NCBI RefSeq assembly: GCF_033366695.1
Contig: NZ_JAOBTQ010000001.1
Span: 1-64,000 of the forward strand
Length of the DNA stretch: 64,000 nt
Source of the DNA: Streptomyces sp. SCL15-4
GTDB lineage: Bacteria; Actinomycetota; Actinomycetes; Streptomycetales; Streptomycetaceae
Direction of reading: 5' to 3'
Positions within the stretch are counted from its first letter, which is position 1. Each line of letters starts with the position of its first letter. The position numbers were made by a program, and so were the translations under genes. This document shows, piece after piece, positions 17,915 through 26,609 of this stretch. The notes beneath the pieces were generated by a model, which searched no databases, was not told where the DNA came from, and saw only the letters and a list, made by a program, of their open reading frames with translations.

Positions 17915-18831
17915 AACCGCTGGACGGCGGGCCAGCGGCATCGCCCGCCCACCCTACGTCGTCACCGGAGGTTGTCGTCCCTCAGCGCCTCGAACCGGGC
18001 CTCTTGTCCAGGCCCGTCAGGACCCGCCTCCATGACCGGTGCACGTCGGCACCGTCTGGCGCGGTCGGAATCGTCACCCGCACCATCGCCTCGTGCTCCA
18101 CCAAGCGTTTGGCTGGCGAGCAGGGCGGCAGCTGGGGCCTGTTGGACGGTGTCGACGGACAAGTCCGGTGCAGCGCGCTCGCGCAGACGGCGAGTTGCAC
18201 GGCGGCGGCCGGTTCGGGGACGAGTTGGGCGGGCGAAGCGCTGACACGGCGGCCGGAGCGGCCGATAACCAGGAAGGCCACAGGTGGATGGCGGGCAGTG
18301 GCCGATCCCTGCGGGCGGTGATACGGCGGCGCAGGCCCGCGTGGCGGGGCGAGGCGGGCCGGGCGGGCTGGGATTGGCAGCAGTTCCTCCTCCGGGCGCC
18401 TTGGAGCGAGTGCCGAGCATGATCGGAGACTCGGGCAGTACGCGGACGCGGGCAGCCACCGGCGTGGCGGCGGTCGGGCGCGGTGGTCTGGGGCGCGGTT
18501 CCGGCGGTCGGGCGAGGCCGCGCCGGACCAGGCCGGTACGGGGCCGGCCAGACCACCAGAGGCGGGGTCGACGCGAGCGCGTGTGGGCGGGGCAGGTGCC
18601 ATCACGGACCAGTACAGGCGGTGGCCAGCATCGGGGACGGCGGGCCAGGTGCGCCGAGGAGAACGCGCCGGGGCGCGTCACAGCAGTCTGTCGATGAGAT
18701 GGATGTGTCGCTGCTTCAACTCACCTCTTCGGTGGTTTCGGTGGTGAAGGGCGCCGCATCCGCGGCAGTGTCGGTGCCGGCAATTTGCCCTGGGCGTGCC
18801 CGGGCGTGGCATGCGAGTGCGGGAGGGCTTG
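17915..18831. other. GC-rich gap, no intact gene
   Basis: No frame has a credible start. A minus-strand patch at about 17980-18110 (RLVEHEAMVRVTIPTAPDGA) reads like the C-terminus of a lost gene. The last 100 bp before 18832 are less GC-rich and probably hold the promoter of the next gene. Confidence 0.4.
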
Positions 18832-19449
18832 ATGGGTGTGGGTGAGCGGGAGTCGTGGACGACGGAGGAGTTCGGTGCTTCGCACGAGGGTGCGGTGGGT
18901 GTGCTGCTGGCCGACGGCAGCGTGCCGGACCCTGTCTTCATCGCGATGACCTCTGCGGGCGTCGGGGAGGAAGTGTCGCAGTGGAGCGTCTACGACGGGG
19001 GTGACGGTTTCGTGCGGGCACCGCGGGCTGCAGCGCTGCGGGCTGTGTGCTCGTGCGGCTGGAACGGTCCGCCCCACACCCTGCAGTGGGAGGAGTTCGG
19101 TGAGCAGAGCCTGGCCGAAGCGGCCGGGGACATCGCGGATACGTGCACCCGGGAATGGGACGTGCACACCGTGGAGGTGGAGCGGTCGGCCATCCCCGTG
19201 CCGGAACCACTGGCCGGCCTGCTCACGCGGGTGGAGTCGGAGATCGAGAAGCTGGCGAGGACCTCACCGCTCGCGGCCCTGCGGGCCGCACGCCGGCTGG
19301 AGGTGATCGCCGTGCAGACGGCGTACTGGCCGGCCCTGGACGTCAGCCGCGACGCCACCGGTGAGCAGACGGCCGCGGCCCTGGGACTGAACGAGGACGC
19401 GGCGCAGGACCTGCTGGCCCGCTTCGGCCGCCTGAACCGGTACCGCTGA
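18832..19449 (+). CDS. Hypothetical protein (205 aa)
   Basis: The ATG at 18832 is chosen because GGGAGG lies 7-12 bases upstream; the frame is open 12 codons further. The acidic, soluble product has a CSCGW motif (AVCSCGWNGPPHTLQWEEFG) near residue 75, a helical middle (VESEIEKLARTSPLAALRAA) and a C-terminal segment, AAALGLNEDAAQDLLARFGR, that resembles a helix-turn-helix or ParB-like end. Similar proteins occur as hypotheticals in Streptomyces. No function can be assigned. It is followed by a very strong hairpin. Confidence 0.8.
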   Translation: MGVGERESWTTEEFGASHEGAVGVLLADGSVPDPVFIAMTSAGVGEEVSQWSVYDGGDGFVRAPRAAALRAVCSCGWNGPPHTLQWEEFGEQSLAEAAGDIADTCTREWDVHTVEVERSAIPVPEPLAGLLTRVESEIEKLARTSPLAALRAARRLEVIAVQTAYWPALDVSRDATGEQTAAALGLNEDAAQDLLARFGRLNRYR

Positions 19450-19527
19450 GCACCCGCCCTCGCCGTGGAGGAGCGCCTCGCGCACGCTACCGAGCTCGAC
19501 GGTCGTGCACGAGGCGGGCCGGGGCTC

Positions 19528-19577
19528 CTGCCACTCCGCACACGCAGGACCTGGCCCCTGCGTGTGCGGAGTGGCAG
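19528..19577 (+). terminator. 21-bp perfect hairpin
   Basis: The arm CTGCCACTCCGCACACGCAG (plus one G) at 19528-19548 is exactly complementary to 19557-19577, with an 8-nt loop. It separates the 205-aa gene from the dead subtilase gene and can terminate in either direction. Confidence 0.75.
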
Positions 19578-19770
19578 GCTGCGGTCTGTGCACATCGTGG
19601 GGGACGTTCTGCCCAGACCGCTCGTGCCGTGCCGGCGTCCTGGGCTGCCATACCGACGGGGGACCAAGCGGGTTCATGACTGCCTTGGGCCTTGCACGCC
19701 CCGCGGGGCATCGGTGTTCTCGCTGACACCCCCGCCACTGACCGTCCGTTCCCGGTGGTCCAATAGGTCC

Positions 19771-20970
19771 ATGTACCGAGCAGTTTTCACGTCCCTGGCC
19801 ACCGCCGCGCTCTTTGTCGCGGCCGGGCCGGCGCCCTTGGCCAACGCGGCCGGCGCGGCGCCCCGGCAGTGGTACCTCGACGCCATGGGCGCTGACGACA
19901 TATGGAAGGCCAGTACCGGCAAGGGCATCAAGGTCGCCGTCATCGGCACGGGGGTGAACCCCGACACGCCCTCACTGCGCGGGCAGGTGCTGCCGGGGAA
20001 AGACGCCTTGGTCGCCGACGGGCTGGTCAGCGGTGACGTCACGGACACGCGCGACACCACCGGCGCTGGCACCACGGCCGCCGAACTCATCGCCGGCACG
20101 GGCCGCGGCGGCGGGCTGAAGGGCCTCGCCCCCGGCGTGAAGGTCATCCCGGTCCGGGTGCCTCCGGTCGGTCACGACGAACTCCCCGATCCGAACTACC
20201 CGTTGTCCACCGCCATCAAGGTCGCCGTCGACGCGGGCGCGCAGGTCATCGACATCACCGTCGGCAACCAGTACGTGATCGGCAGCGACTACGACCATCA
20301 GGCCCTGGAGTACGCGGTCAAAAAGGGCGTGCTGATGTTCGCCGGTGTCGGGGACAACGCGAAGGAGGGCAACAAGCCGCAGTACCCGGCAGCGTATGAC
20401 GAGGTCGTCGGGGTGACCGCCATCGACCGCACCGGCACGGTCGCCCCGACCGCCCAGTACGGTGATCACGTCGACATCGCCGCACCAGGAGTGGACATAC
20501 CCCGCTGGTGTGACACCAGCTTTAGCCGGTACTGCGCGCACGGCGGCGGTACCGCGGCGGCCTCTGCCCTGGTTTCGGCCCAGGCGGCGCTGGTGTGGTC
20601 CAAGCACCGCGACTGGACTGCCGCGCAGGTCTGGCGCGTCCTGGAGGACACCGCGGTCCGGGACTGGCCCGTCGACAACCTGAGCAAATACCTCGGCTAT
20701 GGTGCCGCCCGTGTCCGGCAGGTCGTGTTCCTCGGCCGGGGCCGCCCCGGCCTCCCCGACCCGAACACGTCGCCGGCATACGTCCGCCCCCTGCCCGCGG
20801 CCCCCAGCAGCACCCCCGTCCCCAAGCCGTCGAAGAAAAGCATCCCGGCCGCCAAGGCCGACCCCCAGCACGATTCCGGTCTGCCACTGACGGGTATCGC
20901 CATCGGCGCGGCCGCGATCCTCGTCCTCGGCGGCGCACTGTGGGCCGCGCTGCGCCGCCGCCCCCGATGA
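19771..20970 (+). CDS. Secreted subtilisin-fold (mycosin-like) pseudoprotease with LPLTG anchor
   Basis: The 399-aa product has a signal peptide (TSLATAALFVAAGPAPLANA), an S8 peptidase domain and a Pro-rich stalk, then LPLTG followed by a hydrophobic segment and RRRPR, the layout of a sortase substrate. The S8 landmarks are all present but the catalytic residues are not. The Asp of VAVIDTG is Gly59 (VAVIGTGV), the His of GHGT is Ala99 (TTGAGTTAA), the Ser of GTSMA is Ala262 (GGGTAAAS), and the oxyanion Asn is Asp195 (GVGD). The reading frame and fold motifs are fully kept, so selection for a binding or scaffold role is likely. The ATG has a weak AGG ribosome site. Two XRE regulators follow. 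Confidence 0.88.
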   Translation: MYRAVFTSLATAALFVAAGPAPLANAAGAAPRQWYLDAMGADDIWKASTGKGIKVAVIGTGVNPDTPSLRGQVLPGKDALVADGLVSGDVTDTRDTTGAGTTAAELIAGTGRGGGLKGLAPGVKVIPVRVPPVGHDELPDPNYPLSTAIKVAVDAGAQVIDITVGNQYVIGSDYDHQALEYAVKKGVLMFAGVGDNAKEGNKPQYPAAYDEVVGVTAIDRTGTVAPTAQYGDHVDIAAPGVDIPRWCDTSFSRYCAHGGGTAAASALVSAQAALVWSKHRDWTAAQVWRVLEDTAVRDWPVDNLSKYLGYGAARVRQVVFLGRGRPGLPDPNTSPAYVRPLPAAPSSTPVPKPSKKSIPAAKADPQHDSGLPLTGIAIGAAAILVLGGALWAALRRRPR

Positions 20971-21005
20971 CCCGGGCACGCAACGCACGGCTACAGGGAA
21001 GGACC

Positions 21006-21143
21006 ATGGCCGAGTTGCGTCGCGAAGGCTCCGAGTACCGCTGGGATGTGCTCCATCGCGTGCAGCTCGCATCTGAGGCAGATCCATGCCCACGGCCGCG
21101 GGGCCCTGTCACCGGTGCCGGCTACGGCCCGCGGCCGCGGTGA
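21006..21143 (+). CDS. Possible 45-aa peptide
   Basis: The ATG at 21006 has GGGAAGGA about 3-10 bases upstream. The first 28 residues (MAELRREGSEYRWDVLHRVQ onward) are charged and protein-like; the tail is Pro/Arg-rich and less convincing. It lies between the dead subtilase and the first XRE gene on the same strand. There is no recognisable family. Confidence 0.3.
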   Translation: MAELRREGSEYRWDVLHRVQLASEADPCPRPRGPVTGAGYGPRPR

Positions 21144-21253
21144 GCGGTGAGAGGTCGCGTGACGGCGCCGGTCTGGCATTCTCGCCTTGGCTGGTTCTCG
21201 ATGGCTACTCTGTTCGTGTTGACGACCCCTGACCGGCATTTCGCCGCCTGAGG

Positions 21254-22357
21254 ATGAGCACCCTGGTGACGCAGGAGACGAACGGCCCCGCCCCGATCGG
21301 ACGTCACCTGGCCGAGTGGCGAATACGCCGTGGCCTCACCGCCTCTCGCCTGGCAGCACGTTGTGGCCTTCCGGAACAGTCGATCACGGACCTGGAGTCG
21401 GGCAGAGACTGGGTGGACCGGCGGCGGGTAGTGAACTCCCTCGCGGCCGGCCTGCGGCTGGACCCCATCGAACTGACCGGTCAGCCGTACCTGCCCTACG
21501 GGGCGAGCCATGCTGTCGTGCACGCGACCGCGTGGCACGTACGCCGGCATCTGGCGCGCGTGGTCGCCGGGGGTGCCGGGATGCAGGATCCCGTTCACGC
21601 GGAGGAGGTGGCGGCGCTGGTTGCGGCCGTACGGTCGGCCGATGAGGGCGGGGACCTGCACTCGGCGGCGGATGGTCTTCCACGGCTGCTGGAGATGACT
21701 GCTTCGCCGGTCACCGACGCGAGCCTGCGCTCGGAGGCGTCCGTGGCCGCGGCTCGGTTGCTGCGCCGCCTCGGGTACCGTGACTTGGCCTACAGCGTGC
21801 TCCATCGCGCCCGCCCACCAGGCGGGGCCCCGACGCCATTGGAGATGGCGGAGGAGGTCTGGCTCCTGCTGGATATGGGCCGTCCGGCCCTCGCTGTGAG
21901 CAGAGCGCCGGGCCCGGAGGCCGTGCTGCCTGTTGACGTGCTACTGCCGCTGGCCTTGGCGCATGCTTGTCTCGGGCAGTGGGTGCACAGCGCGCGGCTC
22001 CTCGAACGCGCACAGACGATCGCCCACGCCCCCAAGGAGGTGTCCGCGGTCGCGTCCGCCAGGGCCTTCGCCGAGGCGGAACGGGGCGCCTTCGAGCAGG
22101 TGCTCGCCCATGCCGGAGAGGCCGGGTATCTTCCGCCCGGCGAGCGTGCCGGTCTGTTCCTGCTCACTGCGTCCGCGCGGGCGCGGCTCGGCCGCGTCGG
22201 CGAAGCCGTCACGGACCTGGTGACGGCGGAGTCCGTGGCGCCGCTGCACACCCGGCTGAACCCGCTGGCCCGCGAACTGGTGCACGTCCTCTCTTCTTGC
22301 CCGGGTGTTCACGGCGATGGGCCGAAGGAAATGGCAGCGCGATTCGGCATGAAGTGA
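21254..22357 (+). CDS. XRE-family regulator with helical C-terminal domain
   Basis: The 367-aa protein has an N-terminal Cro/C1-type helix-turn-helix at about residues 15-70 (LAEWRIRRGLTASRLAARCG then LPEQSITDLESGRDW). A long alpha-helical, TPR-like region follows, as in Streptomyces regulators that sense peptides or partner proteins. The ATG at 21254 is 14 bp after a TGA; no strong ribosome site is visible. It is the first of two tandem XRE genes and lies downstream of the pseudo-subtilase. DNA target and ligand are unknown. Confidence 0.88.
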   Translation: MSTLVTQETNGPAPIGRHLAEWRIRRGLTASRLAARCGLPEQSITDLESGRDWVDRRRVVNSLAAGLRLDPIELTGQPYLPYGASHAVVHATAWHVRRHLARVVAGGAGMQDPVHAEEVAALVAAVRSADEGGDLHSAADGLPRLLEMTASPVTDASLRSEASVAAARLLRRLGYRDLAYSVLHRARPPGGAPTPLEMAEEVWLLLDMGRPALAVSRAPGPEAVLPVDVLLPLALAHACLGQWVHSARLLERAQTIAHAPKEVSAVASARAFAEAERGAFEQVLAHAGEAGYLPPGERAGLFLLTASARARLGRVGEAVTDLVTAESVAPLHTRLNPLARELVHVLSSCPGVHGDGPKEMAARFGMK

Positions 22358-22439
22358 TCAGTGTTCAGTGCGGGGACGCCCGGTGACAACCGGCGATGAT
22401 GGCCTAGCCTACGGTGATCGAAGAGTTGGTGGAGCGGTG

Positions 22440-23687
22440 ATGGACGAGCAGCAGCAGGAAACGGCCAGGCTGATCGGGAAAAGGATCCGGACGCTTCGCG
22501 GTGAACGGAGACTGTCGTTACGAGTGCTGGCGGAGCTGGCGGGCGTCTCGCACAGCTACCTGTCGATGGTGGAGAGCGGCAAACGGCTTCTGAAGGACGC
22601 CGCGTATATCAACGCGATCGCCGAGGCGCTGAGGGTGGCGCCGTCGGAACTGCTGGGGCAGCCCTTCTTGCCCGTGGATCCGTACGCCGCGGAGGTCCAT
22701 GCTGCGATCGCTGACCTGCGGCTCACGCTGATGGGGATGAGCGTGGACAGTGCGCCGGACCGGCGGCCGCCCGACGAGCCCGTGACGCGCCTGGCGGCGC
22801 GGGTACGGCGGGCGAACCGGCTGTACCACGCGGCCGAGTACGAAGCCCTGGCGGTCAGACTGCCGGCGCTGCTGGCCGATCTGCATGCGAAGGCTGCGGC
22901 GAGCGAGGGCCGGACGCGGCTGAGAGTGCTCAGGCTGCTGGCCGGCGCCTACCATCCGGCCTGCGCTCTCATGCTGAAAGCGCTGGGCTACACGGATCTG
23001 GCATTCATCGCGGTCACCCGGGCCGGCGAAGCGATCGCCGAACTCGAGGACCCGCTCTACACCGCTCTGAGCGGTTTCTTCACTGCACACATCCTCATGG
23101 CCGCCGGCAGCCCGGAACAGGCACTGACCAAGGCGAGCGCCATGGTCGACCTGCTGGAGCAGCATCTGTCCCTGCCGGGTGCCGAGGCGCTGCTCGGTGA
23201 ACTTCACCTGATCTCCGCGACGACCATCACGAAGGACCAGCGCCGACCGGCTGGTGACCGTAGCGCCGACGTACGCGCGCATCTGGCCGAGGCGGAGCGT
23301 CTGGCCGAGCGTGCGGCGGAGACCAAGGTCTTCCACCTGAACTTCGGGCCGACGAACGTCAAAATCCACCGGGTGAGCCTCAACACCGATCTCGGACGCC
23401 ACAGCGACGCGCTCCAGGCAGGCGCCGACGTCTACCCGGAGGTCATCAACGCGCCCGGCCGGCAGGCGGCTTACCACGCCGACCTTGGCCGGGCCCTCAC
23501 CCACTTCCGCGGCAGGGAAGCGGCCGCCGCCGCGCGATTCCTGCGCGCAGAGCTCATCGCCCCCCAGAGAGTCCAGGCCGACCCCTTGGTCGCCGATTCC
23601 GTCAGCTACCTCCTGGGGAAGCGACTCCCCCCTCACGTTCAGCGCGACCTCGTCGGCCTGGCGCACCGCATGGGTCTCGGCCGGTAG
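22440..23687 (+). CDS. XRE-family regulator, second of the tandem pair
   Basis: The start at ATG 22440 has GGAG eight bases upstream; the frame is open 24 codons earlier but that part is not protein-like. The 415-aa product has an N-terminal HTH (RIRTLRGERRLSLRVLAELA then GVSHSYLSMVESGKRLL) and a helical repeat domain with LNFGPTNVKIHRVSLNTDLG, a block I associate with the Streptomyces XRE/TPR family. It differs from the first XRE copy in its C-terminal domain, so the two probably respond to different signals. Confidence 0.9.
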   Translation: MDEQQQETARLIGKRIRTLRGERRLSLRVLAELAGVSHSYLSMVESGKRLLKDAAYINAIAEALRVAPSELLGQPFLPVDPYAAEVHAAIADLRLTLMGMSVDSAPDRRPPDEPVTRLAARVRRANRLYHAAEYEALAVRLPALLADLHAKAAASEGRTRLRVLRLLAGAYHPACALMLKALGYTDLAFIAVTRAGEAIAELEDPLYTALSGFFTAHILMAAGSPEQALTKASAMVDLLEQHLSLPGAEALLGELHLISATTITKDQRRPAGDRSADVRAHLAEAERLAERAAETKVFHLNFGPTNVKIHRVSLNTDLGRHSDALQAGADVYPEVINAPGRQAAYHADLGRALTHFRGREAAAAARFLRAELIAPQRVQADPLVADSVSYLLGKRLPPHVQRDLVGLAHRMGLGR

Positions 23688-24045
23688 CCCTGAAGCCGCA
23701 CACCCGCCCTCCCGTCTCCACCATGCCCCGACTGCCGCGAAGTCGGGCATTCCCGGCACGTTCACAGCTGTGACCAAAACGGGTGGCCCGTGCTCTACCG
23801 TCTGTCCTCGGTACCACGCGGCGCGCCGGGCCATTGCACGCACACGTCGATGACCCAGGGGTGAGAGAGGGACGCCCATGCCCGGATCCGTCAGCTCCCC
23901 GAAGAGGGCGGGGATGGTGGAACCGCCCGCTCGGGTGGTGATCGGCTTCCTGACGCAGGGCCTCGCGCGACGGACACGGACACAGACCGGCGCCTGCCCC
24001 GACGGAGTTGGCCTGCGCTGCGGGTACCGGAACGACACCTCAACA

Positions 24046-24375
24046 GTGGATAGGACGAGGAAGTTGGCATCAGCGAAGGCCCGCAGGGGACTGGTCGCCC
24101 TGACCGTGGCGGCCGGTCTGGCCGTCGCGCACGCCACCCGGGTCCGCGTCTTCGGCTTCACCGACAGCCTCGGCACCACCACCCACGGCGTCGCCCTCTC
24201 CAAGCGGCGCGCCGACGCCGTACAGGCCGTGCTGGACCAGGACCTGAACACGCCGTCCATCACCTTCGACGTCCGCGGCTACGGCGAGCAGTACCCGATC
24301 GCCGACAACTCCACCGAGGCCGGCCGGAAGAAGAACCGCCGGGTCGAGGTGTCCTTCCCCCGCACCAGGCAGTGA
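24046..24375 (+). CDS. Signal peptide fused to a truncated OmpA-like domain
   Basis: From GTG 24046 the product is a 109-aa protein with a Sec-type signal (RRGLVALTVAAGLAVAHA) joined directly to the C-terminal half of an OmpA-like peptidoglycan-binding domain: VRVFGFTDSLG, LSKRRADAVQAVL, VRGYGEQYPIADN and KNRRVEV. The first strand and helix of the domain are missing. The frame is also open back to ATG 23878, which has a GAGAGGGA ribosome site but no recognisable sequence. A deletion seems to have fused the ends of a longer OmpA-family gene. It could still reach the cell surface but probably binds wall poorly. Confidence 0.55.
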   Translation: MDRTRKLASAKARRGLVALTVAAGLAVAHATRVRVFGFTDSLGTTTHGVALSKRRADAVQAVLDQDLNTPSITFDVRGYGEQYPIADNSTEAGRKKNRRVEVSFPRTRQ

Positions 24376-24457
24376 CCGAACCGGGCGAAAACGCTTTGCC
24401 CCCCATGAACGCATCCGGGCAGACACAGGTCTGCCCGGCGAAGAAGAGGAGCAGGTG

Positions 24458-25498
24458 ATGGCGCAACCCCGCATCGCCGTTATGGGAGCTGGGTCGTGGG
24501 GCACCGCGTTCTCCGTGGTGCTTGCCGACGCCGGCTGTGACGTGACGCTCTGGGCCCGCCGCCCCGACATCGTCCAAGCCGTCAACGACACTCGTGGCAA
24601 CCCTGAGTACATGCCGGGTGTGCGTCTGCTGGCCGCCGTACGGGCAGAGCACGACCCGGCCAGGGCGTTGGCCGGCGCCGATGTCACCGTGCTCGCGGTC
24701 AGTTCGCAAAGCGTCCGGCTGCTGCTGGCGGACTGGGCGCGGCACTTGGCGCCCGGCACGGTGCTGGTGTCCCTGATGAAGGGGATGGAGCAGTCCACGG
24801 GCATGCTGATGAGTCAGGTCATCGCCGAGGTGACCGGCGCCTCTTCGGACCGGGTCGCCGTGGTGTCCGGGCCGAACCTGGCACGAGAGGTCGCGCTGCG
24901 GCAGCCGGCCGCGACCGTCATCGCCTGCGCGGACGAACCCACGGCGGCGACACTGCAAGGCGTGTGCCGGACGCCGTACTTCCGTCCCTACACGAGCACC
25001 GATGTCATCGGGGTCGAGATCGGCGGTGTCGTCAAGAACGTGATCGCTGTGGCGGCCGGGATCGCGGACGGCATGGGGCTCGGCGACAACACGAAGTCGG
25101 CCCTGATCACCCGCGGGCTCACCGAGGCGATGCAGCTCGCTGCCGTCATGGGTGCCGATCCGCGCACCCTGAGCGGACTGGCCGGCATGGGCGACCTGGT
25201 GGCGACCTGCACGTCCACCGCGTCACGCAATCACAGCCTCGGCTACTGGCTCGGGCGCGGCCTGCCGCTCCGGGAGGCGCAAGCGCACATCACTCAGACC
25301 GCCGAAGGCGTCTTCTCCTGCACGGCAGTCCAGGCCCTCGGCCAGCGGTACGCCGTCCAGATGCCCATCGCCGAAACGGTGGCCGGCATCATCCACGACG
25401 GCCGCAACCCACGCGAGGCCCTTGCCGCACTGCTGTCCCGTCCCGTCAAGTGTGAGACTGCCGGCGGGCCCGGCCCGGCCGTGAAGGACGTGCGATGA
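24458..25498 (+). CDS. gpsA: Glycerol-3-phosphate dehydrogenase [NAD(P)+]
   Basis: GpsA reduces dihydroxyacetone phosphate to sn-glycerol 3-phosphate for lipid synthesis. The 346-aa product is complete: Rossmann motif IAVMGAGSWGTAFS at the N-terminus, VSLMKGMEQSTG, SGPNLAREVA, the catalytic-lysine region GGVVKNVIAVAAG and GLAGMGDLVATCTS. I choose ATG 24458 because GAGGAG is seven bases upstream; an in-frame GTG lies three bases before. The C-terminus is slightly longer than in housekeeping GpsA. It overlaps the kinase-fold gene by ATGA. A decayed paralogue lies at 32976-33550. This is likely an accessory copy, with the housekeeping gene elsewhere. Confidence 0.93.
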   Translation: MAQPRIAVMGAGSWGTAFSVVLADAGCDVTLWARRPDIVQAVNDTRGNPEYMPGVRLLAAVRAEHDPARALAGADVTVLAVSSQSVRLLLADWARHLAPGTVLVSLMKGMEQSTGMLMSQVIAEVTGASSDRVAVVSGPNLAREVALRQPAATVIACADEPTAATLQGVCRTPYFRPYTSTDVIGVEIGGVVKNVIAVAAGIADGMGLGDNTKSALITRGLTEAMQLAAVMGADPRTLSGLAGMGDLVATCTSTASRNHSLGYWLGRGLPLREAQAHITQTAEGVFSCTAVQALGQRYAVQMPIAETVAGIIHDGRNPREALAALLSRPVKCETAGGPGPAVKDVR

Positions 25499-26385
25499 CA
25501 CGAGCGCCGGCTGGCCCGGCCGACCCGCGGCCGCTGGAAGGACAGGACGAGATGGAGGCGCTCGCCGGCAACCCCACGCTCTGGCAGCCCGTCACCAGCA
25601 GACCGGGCTGCCAGGTGTGGCGGGTGTCCGGACCTCAGGGCGCATGGGCATACAAGATCGGCCGGCTGCAGGGTGCGGCGGTCGTCGCGCGGGAGACCGC
25701 CGCCGTCCGCCGTATCGCCGGGACGGCTTCGGCCGCCGCGCACGCCCAGCGTGCCCGGTTCGGCCGGGGTGAGTGCTACGCCTGGCTCGCCACGCCGTGG
25801 CTGGACGGATCGTCCCTCTGGGATGCCTTCCAGCCCGTGCGGGACCACGCCGGCGACCGCGGCAAAGCACTGGACGCTGCAGTCGAAGCCGCCACGGCAC
25901 TAGGCAGCCTTCACCAGGCCCGGTGGATACACGGCAGCCTGGAGCCCCGGCACATCATCGTGACCCGGGAGGGCGCCCGGTTCGTGGACTGGGCCTGGGC
26001 CTGGTCGTGGAATAGCCTGCCGCCCTCCACCCACTTCACCGGTGGACTGGTACACCTCAGCGCCCCGGAACTGCTGGCCCAAGCCGCGTCGGGGCAGCGC
26101 CCGGTGACCACGTCCCAGCCGGACGAGGTCTGGACACTGGCCGCCTCCCTCTGGTGGGCAGCGACCGGCCAGTGGCCGCGCGACTACGCAGCAATAGGCG
26201 TCGACCCGGCCGAGCACACCACAGCCGAACTGACAGCCCTCCTGCTGCACACCCCGGCTCCACTCGGCCGCATCACCTGCTGGCCTGACCTGGAAGACGC
26301 CCTGCGCACCGTGCTCACCACCGTCCCGGCGAGACGGCCGACCGCACTGCAACTGGCCGACATGCTGCGGCAGATTCGCTGCTGA
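25495..26385 (+). CDS. Protein-kinase-fold protein, probably catalytically impaired
   Basis: The 296-aa protein carries kinase landmarks: a VAIK-like Lys54 in AWAYKIGRL, a helix-C Glu67, the catalytic loop IHGSLEPRHIIV at 145-156, DWAW in place of DFG at 165, and a C-lobe with APELL and RRPTALQLADML. The HRD aspartate is Ser148, so phosphotransfer is doubtful, although Asp165 is kept. It is coupled to gpsA by a four-base overlap, so it may regulate or scaffold the dehydrogenase or use a different substrate. A terminator-like hairpin follows. Confidence 0.8.
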   Translation: MTRAPAGPADPRPLEGQDEMEALAGNPTLWQPVTSRPGCQVWRVSGPQGAWAYKIGRLQGAAVVARETAAVRRIAGTASAAAHAQRARFGRGECYAWLATPWLDGSSLWDAFQPVRDHAGDRGKALDAAVEAATALGSLHQARWIHGSLEPRHIIVTREGARFVDWAWAWSWNSLPPSTHFTGGLVHLSAPELLAQAASGQRPVTTSQPDEVWTLAASLWWAATGQWPRDYAAIGVDPAEHTTAELTALLLHTPAPLGRITCWPDLEDALRTVLTTVPARRPTALQLADMLRQIRC

Positions 26386-26534
26386 CCGGCCAAAGAGAAC
26401 GTACTTCCCGGCCTGCCGCCTGGCGTACAGGGCGTCGGACCCGCCTGCGCTCTCAGCCGCCCGAAGGGCGAGTTACTCGTGCAGACACTTCGTTCGGCGG
26501 CCCTTGGGGAGATGTGGTCGCCAAGGGCGTCCTG

Positions 26535-26563
26535 CCCCGCCAAGCCCGCCGGTCCTGGCGGGG
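26535..26563 (+). terminator. Hairpin with T-rich tail after the kinase-fold gene
   Basis: CCCCGCCA at 26535-26542 pairs with TGGCGGGG at 26556-26563 and is followed by TTGTTAT. The 150 bp before it contain no gene. Confidence 0.5.
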
Positions 26564-26609
26564 TTGTTATGTACGCACAGGAAGACACGATGGGAGCTGA
26601 CTGACGGTC

